This document shows positions 36,052-47,648 of a stretch of DNA of 64,000 nt, one piece after another (position 1 is the stretch's first letter; each line of letters opens with the position of its first letter). The notes beneath the pieces were generated by a model. The model saw only the letters and a list, made by a program, of their open reading frames with translations. It did no database searches and was not told where the DNA came from. This stretch comes from Aquilaria yunnanensis (taxonomy: Eukaryota > Streptophyta > Magnoliopsida > Malvales > Thymelaeaceae), in the NCBI GenBank assembly GCA_039654915.1, contig CM077594.1, positions 95,618,893 to 95,682,892 of the forward strand. The letters are read 5' to 3'. The translations under genes and the position numbers were made by a program.

Positions 36052-36805
36052 ATTAATTCAATTAATTGGCCAAATTTATTTGCCTAATCAATTGAGGTGA
36101 TTGGGCTGGATACATAAATAGGGCTGGTGAGTGGCCAATTTACAAGACTATGCATTGGTGGACTGTTGTCCAAACATTTCTCCCTTCAGTCTCCAGCAAA
36201 CACGTCAGACCATTTCTCACAATGCCATCCACTCCCGTCCTCTACAGTGCAACCCAATGCCTGTTTCCCTTCACCGGCCACCATCTCCGTTGGATCTAGC
36301 TCCCCACAGTCGAAATCACTCAACGGTGATCCGGACCCAACCAGACAGCCTTAATCAAAGCTCTTTGCAGTATTTATGTCAACCTTTGAAGACACTACCG
36401 CCATGCATTGACGGTAACATTGCACCCGACCTCCTCCCTATTTATCTTTATCTTTTTTTTTCAAGGAAAATCTCTATCTCTTTCTCTCTCTCGAATTTGG
36501 TGAGGAAATGTAGGCGTATATACAATACCCAAGTGCACCAAAAAACCACATCAAGCTTATCCTAACAAGATGAGTTCAAAAAACTGCTTTGTTTGTGCCT
36601 GCAACTTAACTGAAAGCTTGAAAGTTGTAAGATAGTCTGGCATGTTTGTATTGTCCGAGGCTGAGGATAGAGAAATGTTGATTGAATAAAATTCTACCCA
36701 ATGACATAGTCTTGTGAATTTTCCCATCACCAGCCCCATTTACATGTCCAATCAACCATTCTTATTTGACCAAACAAATAAGTTTGATTCATTAATTAAA
36801 TTAAT
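36052..36805. mobile_element. Terminal-inverted-repeat element, about 750 bp
   Basis: The left end (attaattcaattaattggcc ... gggctggtgagtggccaattta caagactatgca) and the right end (tgacatagtcttgtgaatttt ... caccagccccattta ... attaattaaattaat) are inverted copies over roughly 130 bp. The interior has an unrecognised ORF (36131-36565, Ser/Pro/His-rich). Superfamily and target duplication are not determined. Confidence 0.6.
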
Positions 36806-36824
36806 AGTAAATGAATTGCTTCTA

Positions 36825-38390
36825 AAATTTATTTGTCATCTCTAACATTTTCACGTTGTCTTAAATGAGTTCTTAACCTTCATTTTGTTCTCTTAAAAGT
36901 CTCTAACCTCTCTATTTTTATCCCAAATTTGATGCTTCCGTCACTTTTACTGTTAAAGTTAACAAAATGTTGAGGAAAATGCCAACTTTAGTCCCTTAAC
37001 TTTCTTTCTCTCACATAAAGCACCCTCAAACTTTTATATTTAACATTTTCTCCTTCCCTTTCTTCCATTCAACTTTCCAGACGAAAAAAAATATTCTATT
37101 CCCCCTCGTTGACACCACCAATGTACCTCCCCCTGATGAAAACCTTAAGCAAAGTCAACTTGCTCTTGCTTTGACCTTGAATCGCCTCCAACTCACCTAA
37201 GAACCCAGAATTTTATTGCCAGACCTTGCTCATCCATTTCCACGCGGAACCCTGGAGGATTGGTTGGATGGCTTTGCCAGATCTCACGTCTTCACTCTCC
37301 CAATCACCTCTCCTTCCTCCTTTGATCTCGCCACCTCATCCCGATCCTCCCAATCTAAATTCCTTCCTGGAATTGCCGGTGCCCAACTATATACCCACAA
37401 TCCAAGTCTACCGGCAAAGTAAACAACAATTTCTTCCTTTTTTTTTTTTCTCTCTGAGCCTTCCCTTCCTTGAATCGCTTCCCTCCATCACCTGCTTTGC
37501 CCCATCTCCCCTCACCTGGATTGACCCATCCCATCCATTAGGATTCCGATTCTTCCAACTCGCCGTCTGTGATTTTGGTGTTTCAAAGCAAAAATCTTAG
37601 CTTTGCTTTACTCTACCTTCGATTCGAGGGAATTGCCCTCGTCGCCACTTTGATCTGAAGCTTTCTTTTATCTGCAAGTGAATGATTGTTTGTGGACACC
37701 CCAATTGCATTTCAAGCTTGAATTTTGGTTGCAAGGATTTGGGATTTATGATACCAAGGAAAGATGGCTAAGGGCACAGATTTTTCACCTATGTTGATAG
37801 TTATAGACAATGTTACAATCTATCCTCTGGCAAAAATAGTAGCACAGACAATCTAGATGTCAAGCAAGTCATTAGCGCTAAACCATGTTGCTCCTAGAGG
37901 CTTGATGGGCAATTTCGGGAGAAAATTGATATTTGTGAATCAAGTAATTGGCCAAGACAACACCAGACTTCAAATGACTAGTTGTAGAGGAATAATATAA
38001 AATGAACGAAATGGAACACAAGATAGGTGATTTCAAATCTTTGTACATCATTTGATCTCTTTCATGGTTTGAATTAGACCCAAACTCGAGAAGAGGAGAA
38101 GAGAGATGAAGAGGAATATGAGCGGTCATAGCGTGGTAGTGGTGCATTGACGTGATCAATTGGGTTGGGGTTGCTTTTAGTGAGACAAAGAAAATGTATG
38201 AACTAGAGTTAGTATTTGTTACAGGAATTTCATCAAAGTTAACCATGAAAGTGTGGCAGAAGGGCCATACTTGGACCAAAAATATGAAGATTAGGGATCT
38301 TAAGAGGATTAAATGAATGTTAGAGACCCATACTTGCTCTAATTTAGAACAATACAAAAAAGGTTAGTGACCACAAATGAATTTTTTTTT
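36825..38390. mobile_element. Degenerate inverted-repeat element with possible captured sequence
   Basis: The left side (about 36826-36930: aaatttatttgtcatctctaac ... cttcattttgttctcttaa) is similar to the reverse complement of the right side (about 38290-38390: aaattcatttgtggtcactaac ... cattcatttaatcctcttaag). Between them, 37080-37620 is a GC-richer, Pro/Ser-rich ORF-like stretch (37226-37600) unlike its surroundings, possibly a captured exon. I cannot name its source. Confidence 0.45.
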
Positions 38391-38447
38391 TAGTACGATT
38401 TATCCAATTGCGCTTCCTGATGTCAACAGAGTACAATTTAATGCCTT

Positions 38448-39301
38448 AGAGCATCTCCAACAGCTTCCCCAAAATTTCTATAAGATGGAGAAGCAAAAAG
38501 TAAAATCCTTATAATTTTTTTGCTCAAACTCCAACAACTTCCCTATTTTGTAGAATTTTGTATTTATTACATAGCAATTAAATATTATGGATTTAAAGCA
38601 AATTCAAATTAATGACTAGATTAATTATTGTATAATTAAATATTATTAAAAATGTAAAAAAATTACTCCTTCCGTTTTACAAAGAATGACTCTTTTACTT
38701 TTTTTTACTAAAATTTGACTTAAATATATTTATATTATAAAAAATTTTAAAAATTATGTTTATAAAATAGAGTCTTTAGGTTCAATTTTCATAAAAAAAA
38801 ATTATAATTCTATAAGAAATTTGGAAAAAAAATATGAAATAATTGTTGATAATTAAATATTGTGCAAAATATAAAAATTTACTACATTTGTTTCACAAAA
38901 AATGACAATTTTAACTTTTTTAATTAAAGTCTGACTTAAAAATATTCATATTAATTTGTACTATAATTTTTTTTAAAAAAATAAATTTATAAAATAGAGT
39001 CTTTAAGATACCATTTTCATATAAAAAATTTATATTTCTATAAAAAATTTTAAAGAAAATAAAATTATGAATTAATTTTTGTGAATAATAAATGAAACAA
39101 CCTTTACGAGAAAGAGAGAATGTTAATTTTCATTCTCCAAAAATTTTTGGAGTTTCTGTAGAAATAGGGAATGAGATCTTTTCTTTCATCTCATTCCCCA
39201 TTTTAGAGAATAGGATGGAGAAATTGTTGGAGTGAAAAATGGCTTTGTATTCCCTAAAATGGAGAAAAACTGCAAAATGGGAAAGCTGTTGGAGATGCTC
39301 T
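38448..39301. mobile_element. TIR element with agagcatctccaacagctt ends
   Basis: 854 bp. The two ends are near-perfect inverted repeats, agagcatctccaacagctt and aagctgttggagatgctct, a terminus widespread in plant MITEs. The interior carries two diverged direct copies (about 38670-38760 and 38890-38970) of a tccgttttacaaagaatgac / tttcacaaaaaatgac block. A target duplication was not clear, so I do not assign a superfamily. Confidence 0.75.
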
Positions 39302-39463
39302 GAATGGTCCGTGCGTTTGACAATCAGTCAATCACGCATTTTTGCTTATTTTCATAGTGGAGGACTGGAATGTAATAAATGGAAGAGTTCGGTGACTATC
39401 ATTGCAGTCTATAAAGTAATACACGCTTCGAATCAGATCGTCTAATCCTCCTGCAAAATTTGA

Positions 39464-40672
39464 ATGGCGAAGATAAGAAGGACGTGGCGAAATGGAAGAA
39501 GAGATGCCGTAGCAGAGCTGAAATGGCGGATCCGGCTCCGGCTCAGCCATGCCCTTGCTCCTCCATTATCTTCTTCTCCCATCTCGGAATTCCCACCAAT
39601 CGAATACAAATCCGCCTTTTTGCTCGCTCTCGCTCTCTCGCTAGCCGCTGTTTAACCGCTCAGGCTACCAGGCAATCCAGTGCGGGAGCCGGCCCTGGGA
39701 CTCCAATGACGAGTCGCTTTGGGCCAAAAGATTCGAGTCCAAGCCCCTGGGCGATGAAGAAGATAAGGAATATCAATTGGGTTTTTCTGGGATTTTAGAA
39801 GAAGCGATCGATAGCATTTGGATTTTCAAGGTAATGTACAATTCCATACACTAAGAAGTGATCAATTTTCATGAACATCTTTATAAATTTCACGTTATTT
39901 TACCAGTGAAGCGACTCTCGTTATGTGGCTATGAAGCAAATTTGGTAGGAATCTTTACAATTGCTCTACATCTATGGGCTTTTGTTTTTCCAAGAGTGAA
40001 GTAGAGTGGTTCTCTTGGCATGAACCTGTAGTTTGAACCTTGTGTAATTGGTTGTTCCTCAAACACTTGTAGAGCCGCTGGTTGGTCACATAAAGAATTG
40101 CCTTTTGTTCTACTTGGTGATATTTGATGTGGTGATATGTTTGTTATTGGTGAAAGCGGGTGTTGAAATCCTTCGGTTGGTTGCTTCCGGTCATTATGCT
40201 GTCCGGCCTGCTTATTACCGGTGCAAAGGCATTCCTCACGGCTCTAGCAGTTTCAGTTGGACTGTCGGCAATACCTTTGGCATTAGGGAAGTTTTTAGGA
40301 TTGGGTGAAAGCGAAGAGCCGAGAAGGCGGAAGAGGAGGAAATCAGCCAGAAGAGCTGCAGCTGCAAGCAGAGAACTCCAAAGAGAGGAAGCAATGAGAG
40401 GGATGCAGGAGAGCAGACAGGAAGTAAAGAGGTATTGTTCGTCAGTGGCAGTTGAAAATGGTTCTTCTAGCTCTGTTGGGGAGGGTGGCAACGATGGCTC
40501 CAGTTTTGGAGGATGGGAAGAGGTCGATTGGATGGAATATGAGAGGAGGTCATCTCGAATGAGTAGCAGCTCGGAAAGGTCGACACTGGGAAGGGAGAAC
40601 CGCAGGGTGAAAGTTGGAAGAAGCAGCGAGCCTCTGCTGTTGAGATTGTTGGTCGCAGTTTCCCAATTTTAG
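39464..40672 (+). pseudogene. Small multi-pass membrane protein of unknown function, exon 1 frameshifted
   Basis: Exon 1 (39464-39830) starts MAKIRRTWRNGRRDAVAELK and has a hydrophobic segment FLLALALSLAA near residues 50-62. It then needs a frame change near 39645-39655 to continue as YQAIQC ... DESLWAKRFESKPLGDEEDKEYQLGFSGILEEAIDSIWIFK. Exon length 367 is not a multiple of three although both borders look phase 0. Exon 2 (40157-40672) gives SFGWLLPVIMLSGLLITGAKAFLTALAVSVGLSAIPLALGKF-type membrane segments, then a basic RRRKRRKSARR stretch and a Ser-rich tail. I do not recognise a named family. The long conserved-looking acidic block in the second frame argues that the frameshift is a lesion. 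An unseen small intron is the alternative. Confidence 0.55.
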
Positions 40673-40939
40673 GTTCTTGGACTAGAAAGTTCTGGTGATT
40701 CGAACGGCTTTCTTAATCTGAGAGCAAATTACAGATGAGGGGAAAAAAACCAAATTTTGCCTATTTACATCGCTTGTTCTGAAGAATGAAGAATACTTGG
40801 GGCATGAGATGACCGCAATTAGTTTTAAATTTTCCAGGAAAATATATCATCGAGATAGGATTTGTTTCAGCCGTTGCTTTATACAAAAGAAACGCGTAAT
40901 TTCCTGTGAAATGATAATTGGCAGTGAAAAGAAAGAATA

Positions 40940-43900
40940 TTATGAACTTGGAAACAACTGGACTCTGTTAAGATAACAAGAGGATGCAGGATCCTCAAGG
41001 CAGCCACAGAAAGTGTCCTCGTCCTTTGGGAATGAGGTTGGCAGTGGATGATCAGGAATTACACCAACCTGGAAAGAAAGTGAAAGCAGAGAGAATAAAA
41101 AAGAGTGATAAGGGAAATGGAACAGCAGAAAAGAAAAGAAGGCAACAATCAACATGAGGAGGTGTCTCATAACGAGCAACTGTAACAGCCAAGCCCGAGC
41201 CATCTGAGAGGGTAAACATGGACTGAATCTTGCTACAATGTGGAATGCAGCAACCAGTTAGTATCTCAATGCATGACAGCAGATACTGAAGTACGTAGAA
41301 AGCAGAATAAAAGCATAAACTTGTAAGTACCCTTTGCCATATGTAGGATCCCCGAACAACACTGCACGCTTATTGTCTTTCAATGCGCCAGCCAGTATTT
41401 CACTTGCACTTGCAGTCCCCCTATTGACCTGACAGAAAACTGACGTGGATAAATTCTTTGAAGATAACCTTCTTCACAAAGTTGTTTTGGCAGCAACATG
41501 TAGAAGCAAATCATGAGAGATGAAAGCTAATTAGACTGCTAAATTTCTGCCAGATGCTAAAAAGTTGTAAAGAGGAGTAAAATAGAGTTGGAAGAAAGCA
41601 TACCAGCACAGCCAGGGGTTCTTTAGCTGCTAAAGCTTCACTTCCATCAGTGTCATATATATCCCGAACACCCTGACCATCACAGATGTATACAATAACC
41701 CCTTCGTCTAACCTGCATGATCAGACCAAGAATTTCACTCAAACAAACATGTTTAAACAGTTAAGCAGGAAGGTTTTGCGATATTCAACTACAACACTGA
41801 CAGACAAATCAGATAGATTCCGTGGAATTTTGTAAAAAGCTCCAAAAGTTTGACAACAATCACAAAAACAAAGTCAGGGCAATTCTGTTTGAAGAACTGA
41901 AAAGGAGCCTTTTTGTTTTGCCTCCCCTAGAGAGGGATTCCTAATACACAAGCAACGTGTTATGCACTAATGAACTAAACTTACCAGATCTTGGCAATCT
42001 CTATTCCTTCTGGGAATAGTCCTCCACTGCATGAAATTTCACCATTCAGAATGCCTGAATTAGGCAATTTTGTAATTGGAAAGGTGAGAATCTGTTCACC
42101 TATTATCTTGAAGGTCCAAAACAAAGGCATTAACGCTGCTTTCCCTTAAACCATTAATTGCTTCCTTGACAGCACCTGTGAGATGCAAGTTTGAGTAATC
42201 AAATAAGATGAAGAACTGTGTATGCAAGATTCTAGAAGGCACAGAAGTACATGAGTATAAATGACAAGATCCCTGTAAGGAGTCATGTTAAAATGGCTTA
42301 AGGGGAACTACTACGCCTAAATTTTGTGGGGTCTGTGTTTTGCCAATGATTAACTTTTTCTTTTGTTTTTTTTCTTCATTCCATTGGTTCATTTAGAAGA
42401 TGCAAGTTGTGCTTGGAAAGTAAGGATCATCAGGTTTTATGCTTTCAACAAGGAAGAGAGAGAGCTGCAGCACTCAAAAACCGAGCATACCTGCTGCACA
42501 CCTTATACCTATTGTTGGTAAACCTATTGCTTAAATGCAAAGGATGGAAGATACAAAACGTTTTGAGAGAACCAAAAGGGAACAAACAAACTGACTAGGA
42601 AGACGATCAAACGTCTGAAGTTCTGCAAGCTGATGCTTCCAGCAAAAAGAAAAAGAAAAAAACAAAATGGAACTTCAAACATCTCTATAGTGCAACTGCT
42701 AGATTGAAATAAAGAAGCAATAATCAGTATTACTACTCACATGAAGCATTTCGGTTAAATGAAATTAGCTTAATATAACCAATCTTTGGATAGTCCTTCC
42801 CAGAGCCAGGAACCTGGCAAAGTCTCGACTTCACAGGGTTCAAAGACACTTTCTCTCGTCTGCAAAATAGCAGTTACCATTTAAGTTAAATCCAAAAATG
42901 CCAGAACTGAAAGATAAAAAACTACCCTAAATCTGAAGGCCAGATCAAATGCTGCATACTTGTTTTCATTGGTGGTGGAATGGGCTAAACCTTACAGTAT
43001 CTTTTGTGCCAGTAATTAAAAGAAAGAATCTAAAATTGAGCATTTCCATTGTATGGATATTTGGAATTAGTGAGAGAGAAGCCCATGGGCCACTAATCAA
43101 CTCAAATTGAAAAGCCAAAACAGCTGAAGTGCACCTTTAAATCTATAACACATAAAGTTAAGATGGTAACTTACACCAATTCCGGGTGTTTTATTTCAGA
43201 TCCACTGCGAACGGTTAACTCCACAGAACTGCCTTAGGACCCCTGCAAGATGCTCAATGAAAGTTGTGCATAAGTAAGCAATAAATGCAGAACACATATC
43301 ATCAAATGAGAAAAAGAAAATCACTGTCTGATTGACTGCTAGAGGAAATAACATGCTTAAAAGGGAAAGAAAATGAGAATGAAGGAAAGAACAGACGGTA
43401 ACAATTGTACCAGTAGAATACAGTTTCAAGCCTTTCTTCTTTTTATGATTGACAAATGTTGATTCAAGAAATATATTCCAACAGAAATTCTCTTTCTTAT
43501 GATTTGGCAAATACATAACCTACCCTGTCCATTTCTGACTTGAATTTACTGGGAGGGAGTCCCTTCTATCTCCCTACCTGACAGGAATGCTTAAGCAACT
43601 TGCTAGCAAGTCTTGCGAACATAACCAGAGTTATGCCAAACATTTGATATCTAACCACAGGTCCAAGCTCAGTGAGCGATGGAAGGGTAACACCCCCTAA
43701 GCACTAAAGATGGGAAATTTTGGCTTTTCCATTTTTTCCCTCATTGTCTGGCTGACAAATATATGCCAAAATTTCCTTTTTCCTTTTTAACCACATAAAT
43801 AACCCCAGCAAACAAGACTGAATGCAGATTCAAATGAAAAATGGCACATAGTTAATTAAAGAAAACAAAGCTTACTGCAGTATGTCTGCTGCATCATTTA

Positions 43901-44258
43901 TACCCATGCTCTCTGCATTTATATTGTCTATTGCTAAAATAATATCCCCAGATGAAATGCCCGCTCTATTTGCAGGACCTCCGGGAGCTGCTGAAATGAC
44001 AACAAGTCCAGCAGGCAATCCATCAGATCTTGCAGGGTAACCTATTGAAAGGCCCACACCTGTAAGAGAACCTTCTGTCCCCGACTGCCTTCAAATAAGA
44101 TATTGGCATGATTAAGGGAATAAGGGGGTACACACCTCAAAGGAAACCAAAAAACTGAAAAAGAAGCATACAAAGTCATTAAGCCACGATGTAAGAAGAA
44201 ATTGCTCACACCTGCAAACTTTTAAACTTCTCTGGCTCAAGAAAACGAGTAAAGGATC
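40940..44258 (-). pseudogene. CTPA: CtpA carboxyl-terminal processing protease, N-terminus missing, one frameshift
   Basis: CtpA is the thylakoid-lumen serine protease that trims the D1 precursor of photosystem II. Exons on minus: 44258-44212, 44084-43876, 43242-43175, 42859-42741, 42175-42100, 42026-41985, 41712-41604, 41428-41331, 41232 to about 41157, and 41068-40940. Visible: DPFTRFLEPEKF; PDZ domain (LTGVGLSIGYP, GGPANRAGISSGDIILAID); PKIGYIKLISF; NSGGLFPEGIEIA; VYICDGQGVRDIYDTDGS; and the catalytic Ser/Lys region [16 protein letters not shown] and PTYGKGK. It ends GCLEDPASSCYLNRVQLFPSS. All exons for the transit peptide and N-terminal third are absent upstream. One G is missing near 43235 (exon 68 nt where 69 is needed). 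The first exon has a 28-bp direct duplication (44241-44288). The donor near 41157 is poor. Family identity is very strong. Confidence 0.85.
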
Positions 44259-44289
44259 ACCCAATGTGGAAAACGAGTGAAAGGATCAT

Positions 44290-46341
44290 ACAATAGTACC
44301 TGTCATAGATAATTCGTCCTGTCTACCCCACCATACCCATATGAAGTGTGTAATTTAAATTTTTTTTATATTAGTTCCATTAAACATATGCTTCTTGACC
44401 TCATATGAGCTTGTGTTCACGTGGAGGATTCTAAATTAGAAGATGATGTCTATCTTGTTGAACGTAAACAACGTGCCATATGTAGGTGGCAGGCGAGAGG
44501 ATTATTGAAGATAGGAATCATTTTCTTTTGTGGAGATTCGGATATAGAAGATTTTTCTAGAATGAATTTTTTAAGTTGAATTTTTTTTTCAAGTATAATA
44601 TGGTGCTTGAAAGTAAAAAAGTGCAGTATGTTGCTTAGGGATTAAAGAGATGACCTTTAGCTTAGTGGGAGAGATTACATGTTAGAAGGTATTGTCAAGG
44701 AAAATATCCATTGAAACGTAACATCAAATGAAGCGGTTAATATATGAATATTTTCTTTGTTTGAATTATGAAAAAAATATATTTCATTGATATAGATAGT
44801 GTCATCGAAGTGAATGATCCAAATATGCTTGTAGAAATTATGGTGGGGATAATTTTGAAGTCTATGGTGACAAGAGAAATTTTGTTCCTAATGCTTTTAC
44901 ATACAGTGGTCCATTAAAAGAGGAGGAGGAAAAAATTATTTGTGAGTTGGATGAAGTTGATGATCAAAGTGTTAAATACCGTTACCGCAATATATACCAA
45001 TCCCTGAATTTTTAAGGTATGCCGCATGATATACCACGCCACATACCGTTACCATTTTCACTAAAATAAATGTTAATATTATTTTAAGATGATATAATTT
45101 TTTTAATAATTTATTTTTACATATTTTTACAATTTGTCAAATATAAATAAAATATATATGATAGAAGATGTTTTTTAATACAAAAAAACATTAAAAAATG
45201 TTATATATGGAGCAAAATAAATAATACTAAAAAAAACTAATTTATTGATAACTATAAATATAAATAATACCATCTACATACTTTGCATATACTATAAATA
45301 TAAATAATACCATCCATTAACTTTTTATATTAATTAAGAAAAGTAATAAAAAAAATTAAAAGTAAATGTTTATTTTATGATATGTGTATTATTTTTATTT
45401 TAATGTTTTATATATTTATGATATTTTGATGTAAAATAAAAAAAAAAAAAAATAGGAGTAAAAAATTAAATACTGCAGTATGTACCATGTGGTATTTATG
45501 GTATACTATAGTTTTTTTTACAAAATACATACAAAAAGTGCGCAGTATGCGGTATATCGTGAAATATCATGGTATACCGCAATATACCATACAGTAAAAT
45601 GAAAAAACGTGAAAACATTTGTACTGCATACCGTAAGTACGCAGTAAGCGGTATATTGCGGAATTTAATTCAGTGGTCATGATAGGTATGATCAAATTGT
45701 TGAATGTGAAGTTGCTGATGAAGCAACAAGAACAAATTGTTGAATGTGAAGTTGCTGATGAAGTACATGAACAAATTAGAGATGTTGAAATCAAAGAAGC
45801 ATTGAGTTATAATGGCCAATTAGCACAAGTTGAGATCAACGAGGTTGGAGCAAAAATTCAAAATTGCCAACAATGAAAAAGAAGCAATTGGAAAGCCAAG
45901 AAATTTGGGAAATGGTTGATGAGGATCTCTCTAGGCCAAAGTTTCTCTTTGTGAATTTATTGGCATTGAAGAATTTTTGTCAAGCTAGAATAATATGAAT
46001 TGTGTTTGGATAATTAATTTGCGAGTAGAAAGACATCAATATGCCCCGACGTTCAAGAAACATGATGAGATTTGTTATGTTTAAATATTTATTTGGGGCA
46101 TGGAAAGCTAAATTTTAAATCAAGGAACTTGAGCATGAATTTTTTCAAGATAATGAGAATGACGTAAATGGAAAATTTGACACATTTTATTTTATTGTAA
46201 TTTTTTTAATTATTTTTAGGATATTTTATTTCCTTAATTTAAGACTTATTTTTTTAGGAATGTTGATTAGTATTAGATTTCCTAGTTAAAATTAATTAGA
46301 ATAGCTTTTCCTATTTTATCCAGTCTTCTAAGTCTAAGAGC
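44290..46341. other. AT-rich DNA where CTPA 5' exons should be; includes a gcggtata repeat cluster
   Basis: No CTPA upstream exon was found. From about 44970 to 45665 the words taccgcaatatacc, gcggtatat, ggtataccgc and cagtatgcggtat recur in both orientations, outermost as taccgttaccgcaatata and (inverted) gcggtatattgcgg. This may be a MITE with clustered terminal repeats. At 45691-45770 a 34-bp phrase (gaacaaattgttgaatgtga...) is directly duplicated within an otherwise unremarkable 67-codon ORF. Confidence 0.45.
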
Positions 46342-46351
46342 TTTAGGGTTT

Positions 46352-47609
46352 GGGTAAAATTCACCGGGGGTCACCTAGCTTATTTTTTTATCCTAAACAG
46401 GTACCTTACCTTCAAATTATCCTACCGAGGTACCTTATCTCTTATCGCGTGTCTTGTTTAACTATTTTCCGTTAATTTCAGAGTTATATCTAACGGAAAT
46501 TGCTTACATGGCATAAAAAAAATTAAAATAAATCATAAAATAACACTTGTGGTCCTTTAATTTTTTTCTATCAACAATTCTAAACCCTAACATTTAAAAT
46601 CTAACTCATCCCCTTCCTAAACCAAATGCACGCATGCACACCGCCGCGAGCCACCTCCATCCTCCCTCCTCCCCTCTCCGCCACCCTCCTCTCCTCTCCT
46701 TCGTCTCTCTCTCTGCCATAATCTTTTGGTTCCTCTCTTCTCCGTCTCACTTCTTCCGCTCCTTTCCTCCGTCTCTCCCTCCGCCTCAATCTCTCTGTTC
46801 ATCTTGCAGGAATCATTCACTAAGCCCATCGTTGCCGCTCGCACTTACGAATTGAGGCATTTTGGTACCGAATTGAGGAGTTCTGGTGAGTTAAGGCTGC
46901 CGGTGAGGTATCGGAGATAGAAGACGGCGGTTTCGTAAGCGCGAGCGGCAACGACGGGCTTCCGCAAAATCGCACGGCGGAGAAAGAGAGTACTGGGACC
47001 GAATTGAGGCGTTTTGGTATCGAATCGAGGAGTTCTGGTGAGTTGAGGCTGCCGGTGAGGTATCAGAGATAGAAGACGGCGGTTTCGTAAGCACAAGCAG
47101 CAACGACAGGCTTAGCGATTGATTCCTGCAAGATGAACAGAGAGATTGAGGCGGAGGGAGAGACGGAGGAGAGGAGAGGAAGAAGTGAGACGGAGAGGAG
47201 AGGAGATGAACCAAGAGATTGTGGTGGAGGGAGAGACGGAGGAGAGGAGAGGAGGGTGGCGGAGAGGAGGGAAACGGAGGCGGAGAGGGGAGGAGGGAGG
47301 ATGGAGGCGGCTCGCGGCGGTGTGCGTGCGTGCATTTTGTTTAGGAAGGGGATGAGTTAGATTTTAAATGTTAGGGTTTAGAATTGTTGATAGAAAAAAA
47401 TTAAAGGACCATAAGTGTTATTTTATGATTTATTTTAATTTTTTTTATGCCACGTAAGCAACTTCCGTTAGATATAACTCTGAAATTAACGGAAAGTAGT
47501 TAAACAGGACACGCGATAAGAGGTAAGGTACCTTGGTAGGACAATTTGAAAGTAAGGTACCCGTTTAAGACAAAAATATAAAGTAGGTGACCACCGGTGG
47601 ATTTTACCC
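46352..47609. mobile_element. Long-TIR Mutator-like element A in the leucyl-tRNA synthetase promoter
   Basis: 1,258 bp, flanked by a perfect 10-bp duplication tttagggttt (46342-46351 and 47610-47619). The terminal repeats start gggtaaaattcaccgg and are nearly complementary for about 480 bp on each side, so the element is mostly fold-back. The loop (about 46856-47118) holds two direct copies, about 150 bp apart, of a block containing ggagttctggtgagttaagg and gacggcggtttcgtaagc. The purine-rich arms create long spurious Arg/Glu or Ser/Pro ORFs. It shares termini with element B at 60295-61750. Confidence 0.9.
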
Positions 47610-47648
47610 TTTAGGGTTTTATGAAGCGCTATATAAACGCTTTAAATA
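47610..47648 (+). promoter_or_regulatory. Remnant promoter of the leucyl-tRNA synthetase copy (telo-box and TATA)
   Basis: Only 20 bp of host DNA (47620-47639) lie between the target duplications of two separate transposons. They contain the TATA box ctatataaac (47629-47638). The left duplication tttagggttt is itself a telo-box (AAACCCTAAA class), common in promoters of plant translation genes. The start codon that should follow about 90 bp downstream is now 7.1 kb away. Confidence 0.7.

Noticed and set aside
36131..36565. 144-codon plus-strand ORF as a gene
   Set aside because: It lies inside a terminal-inverted-repeat element, has low-complexity Ser/Pro/His composition, and shows no recognisable motif or splice structure.
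45673..45876. 67-codon Glu/Val-rich ORF with an internal repeat
   Set aside because: The repeat arises from a 34-bp direct duplication in AT-rich DNA; there is no start context or homology I recognise.
46601..47360. Arg/Glu-rich and Ser/Pro-rich ORFs on both strands
   Set aside because: They arise from the purine-rich inverted arms of Mutator-like element A. The same DNA is open on both strands and in several frames, which is a composition effect.
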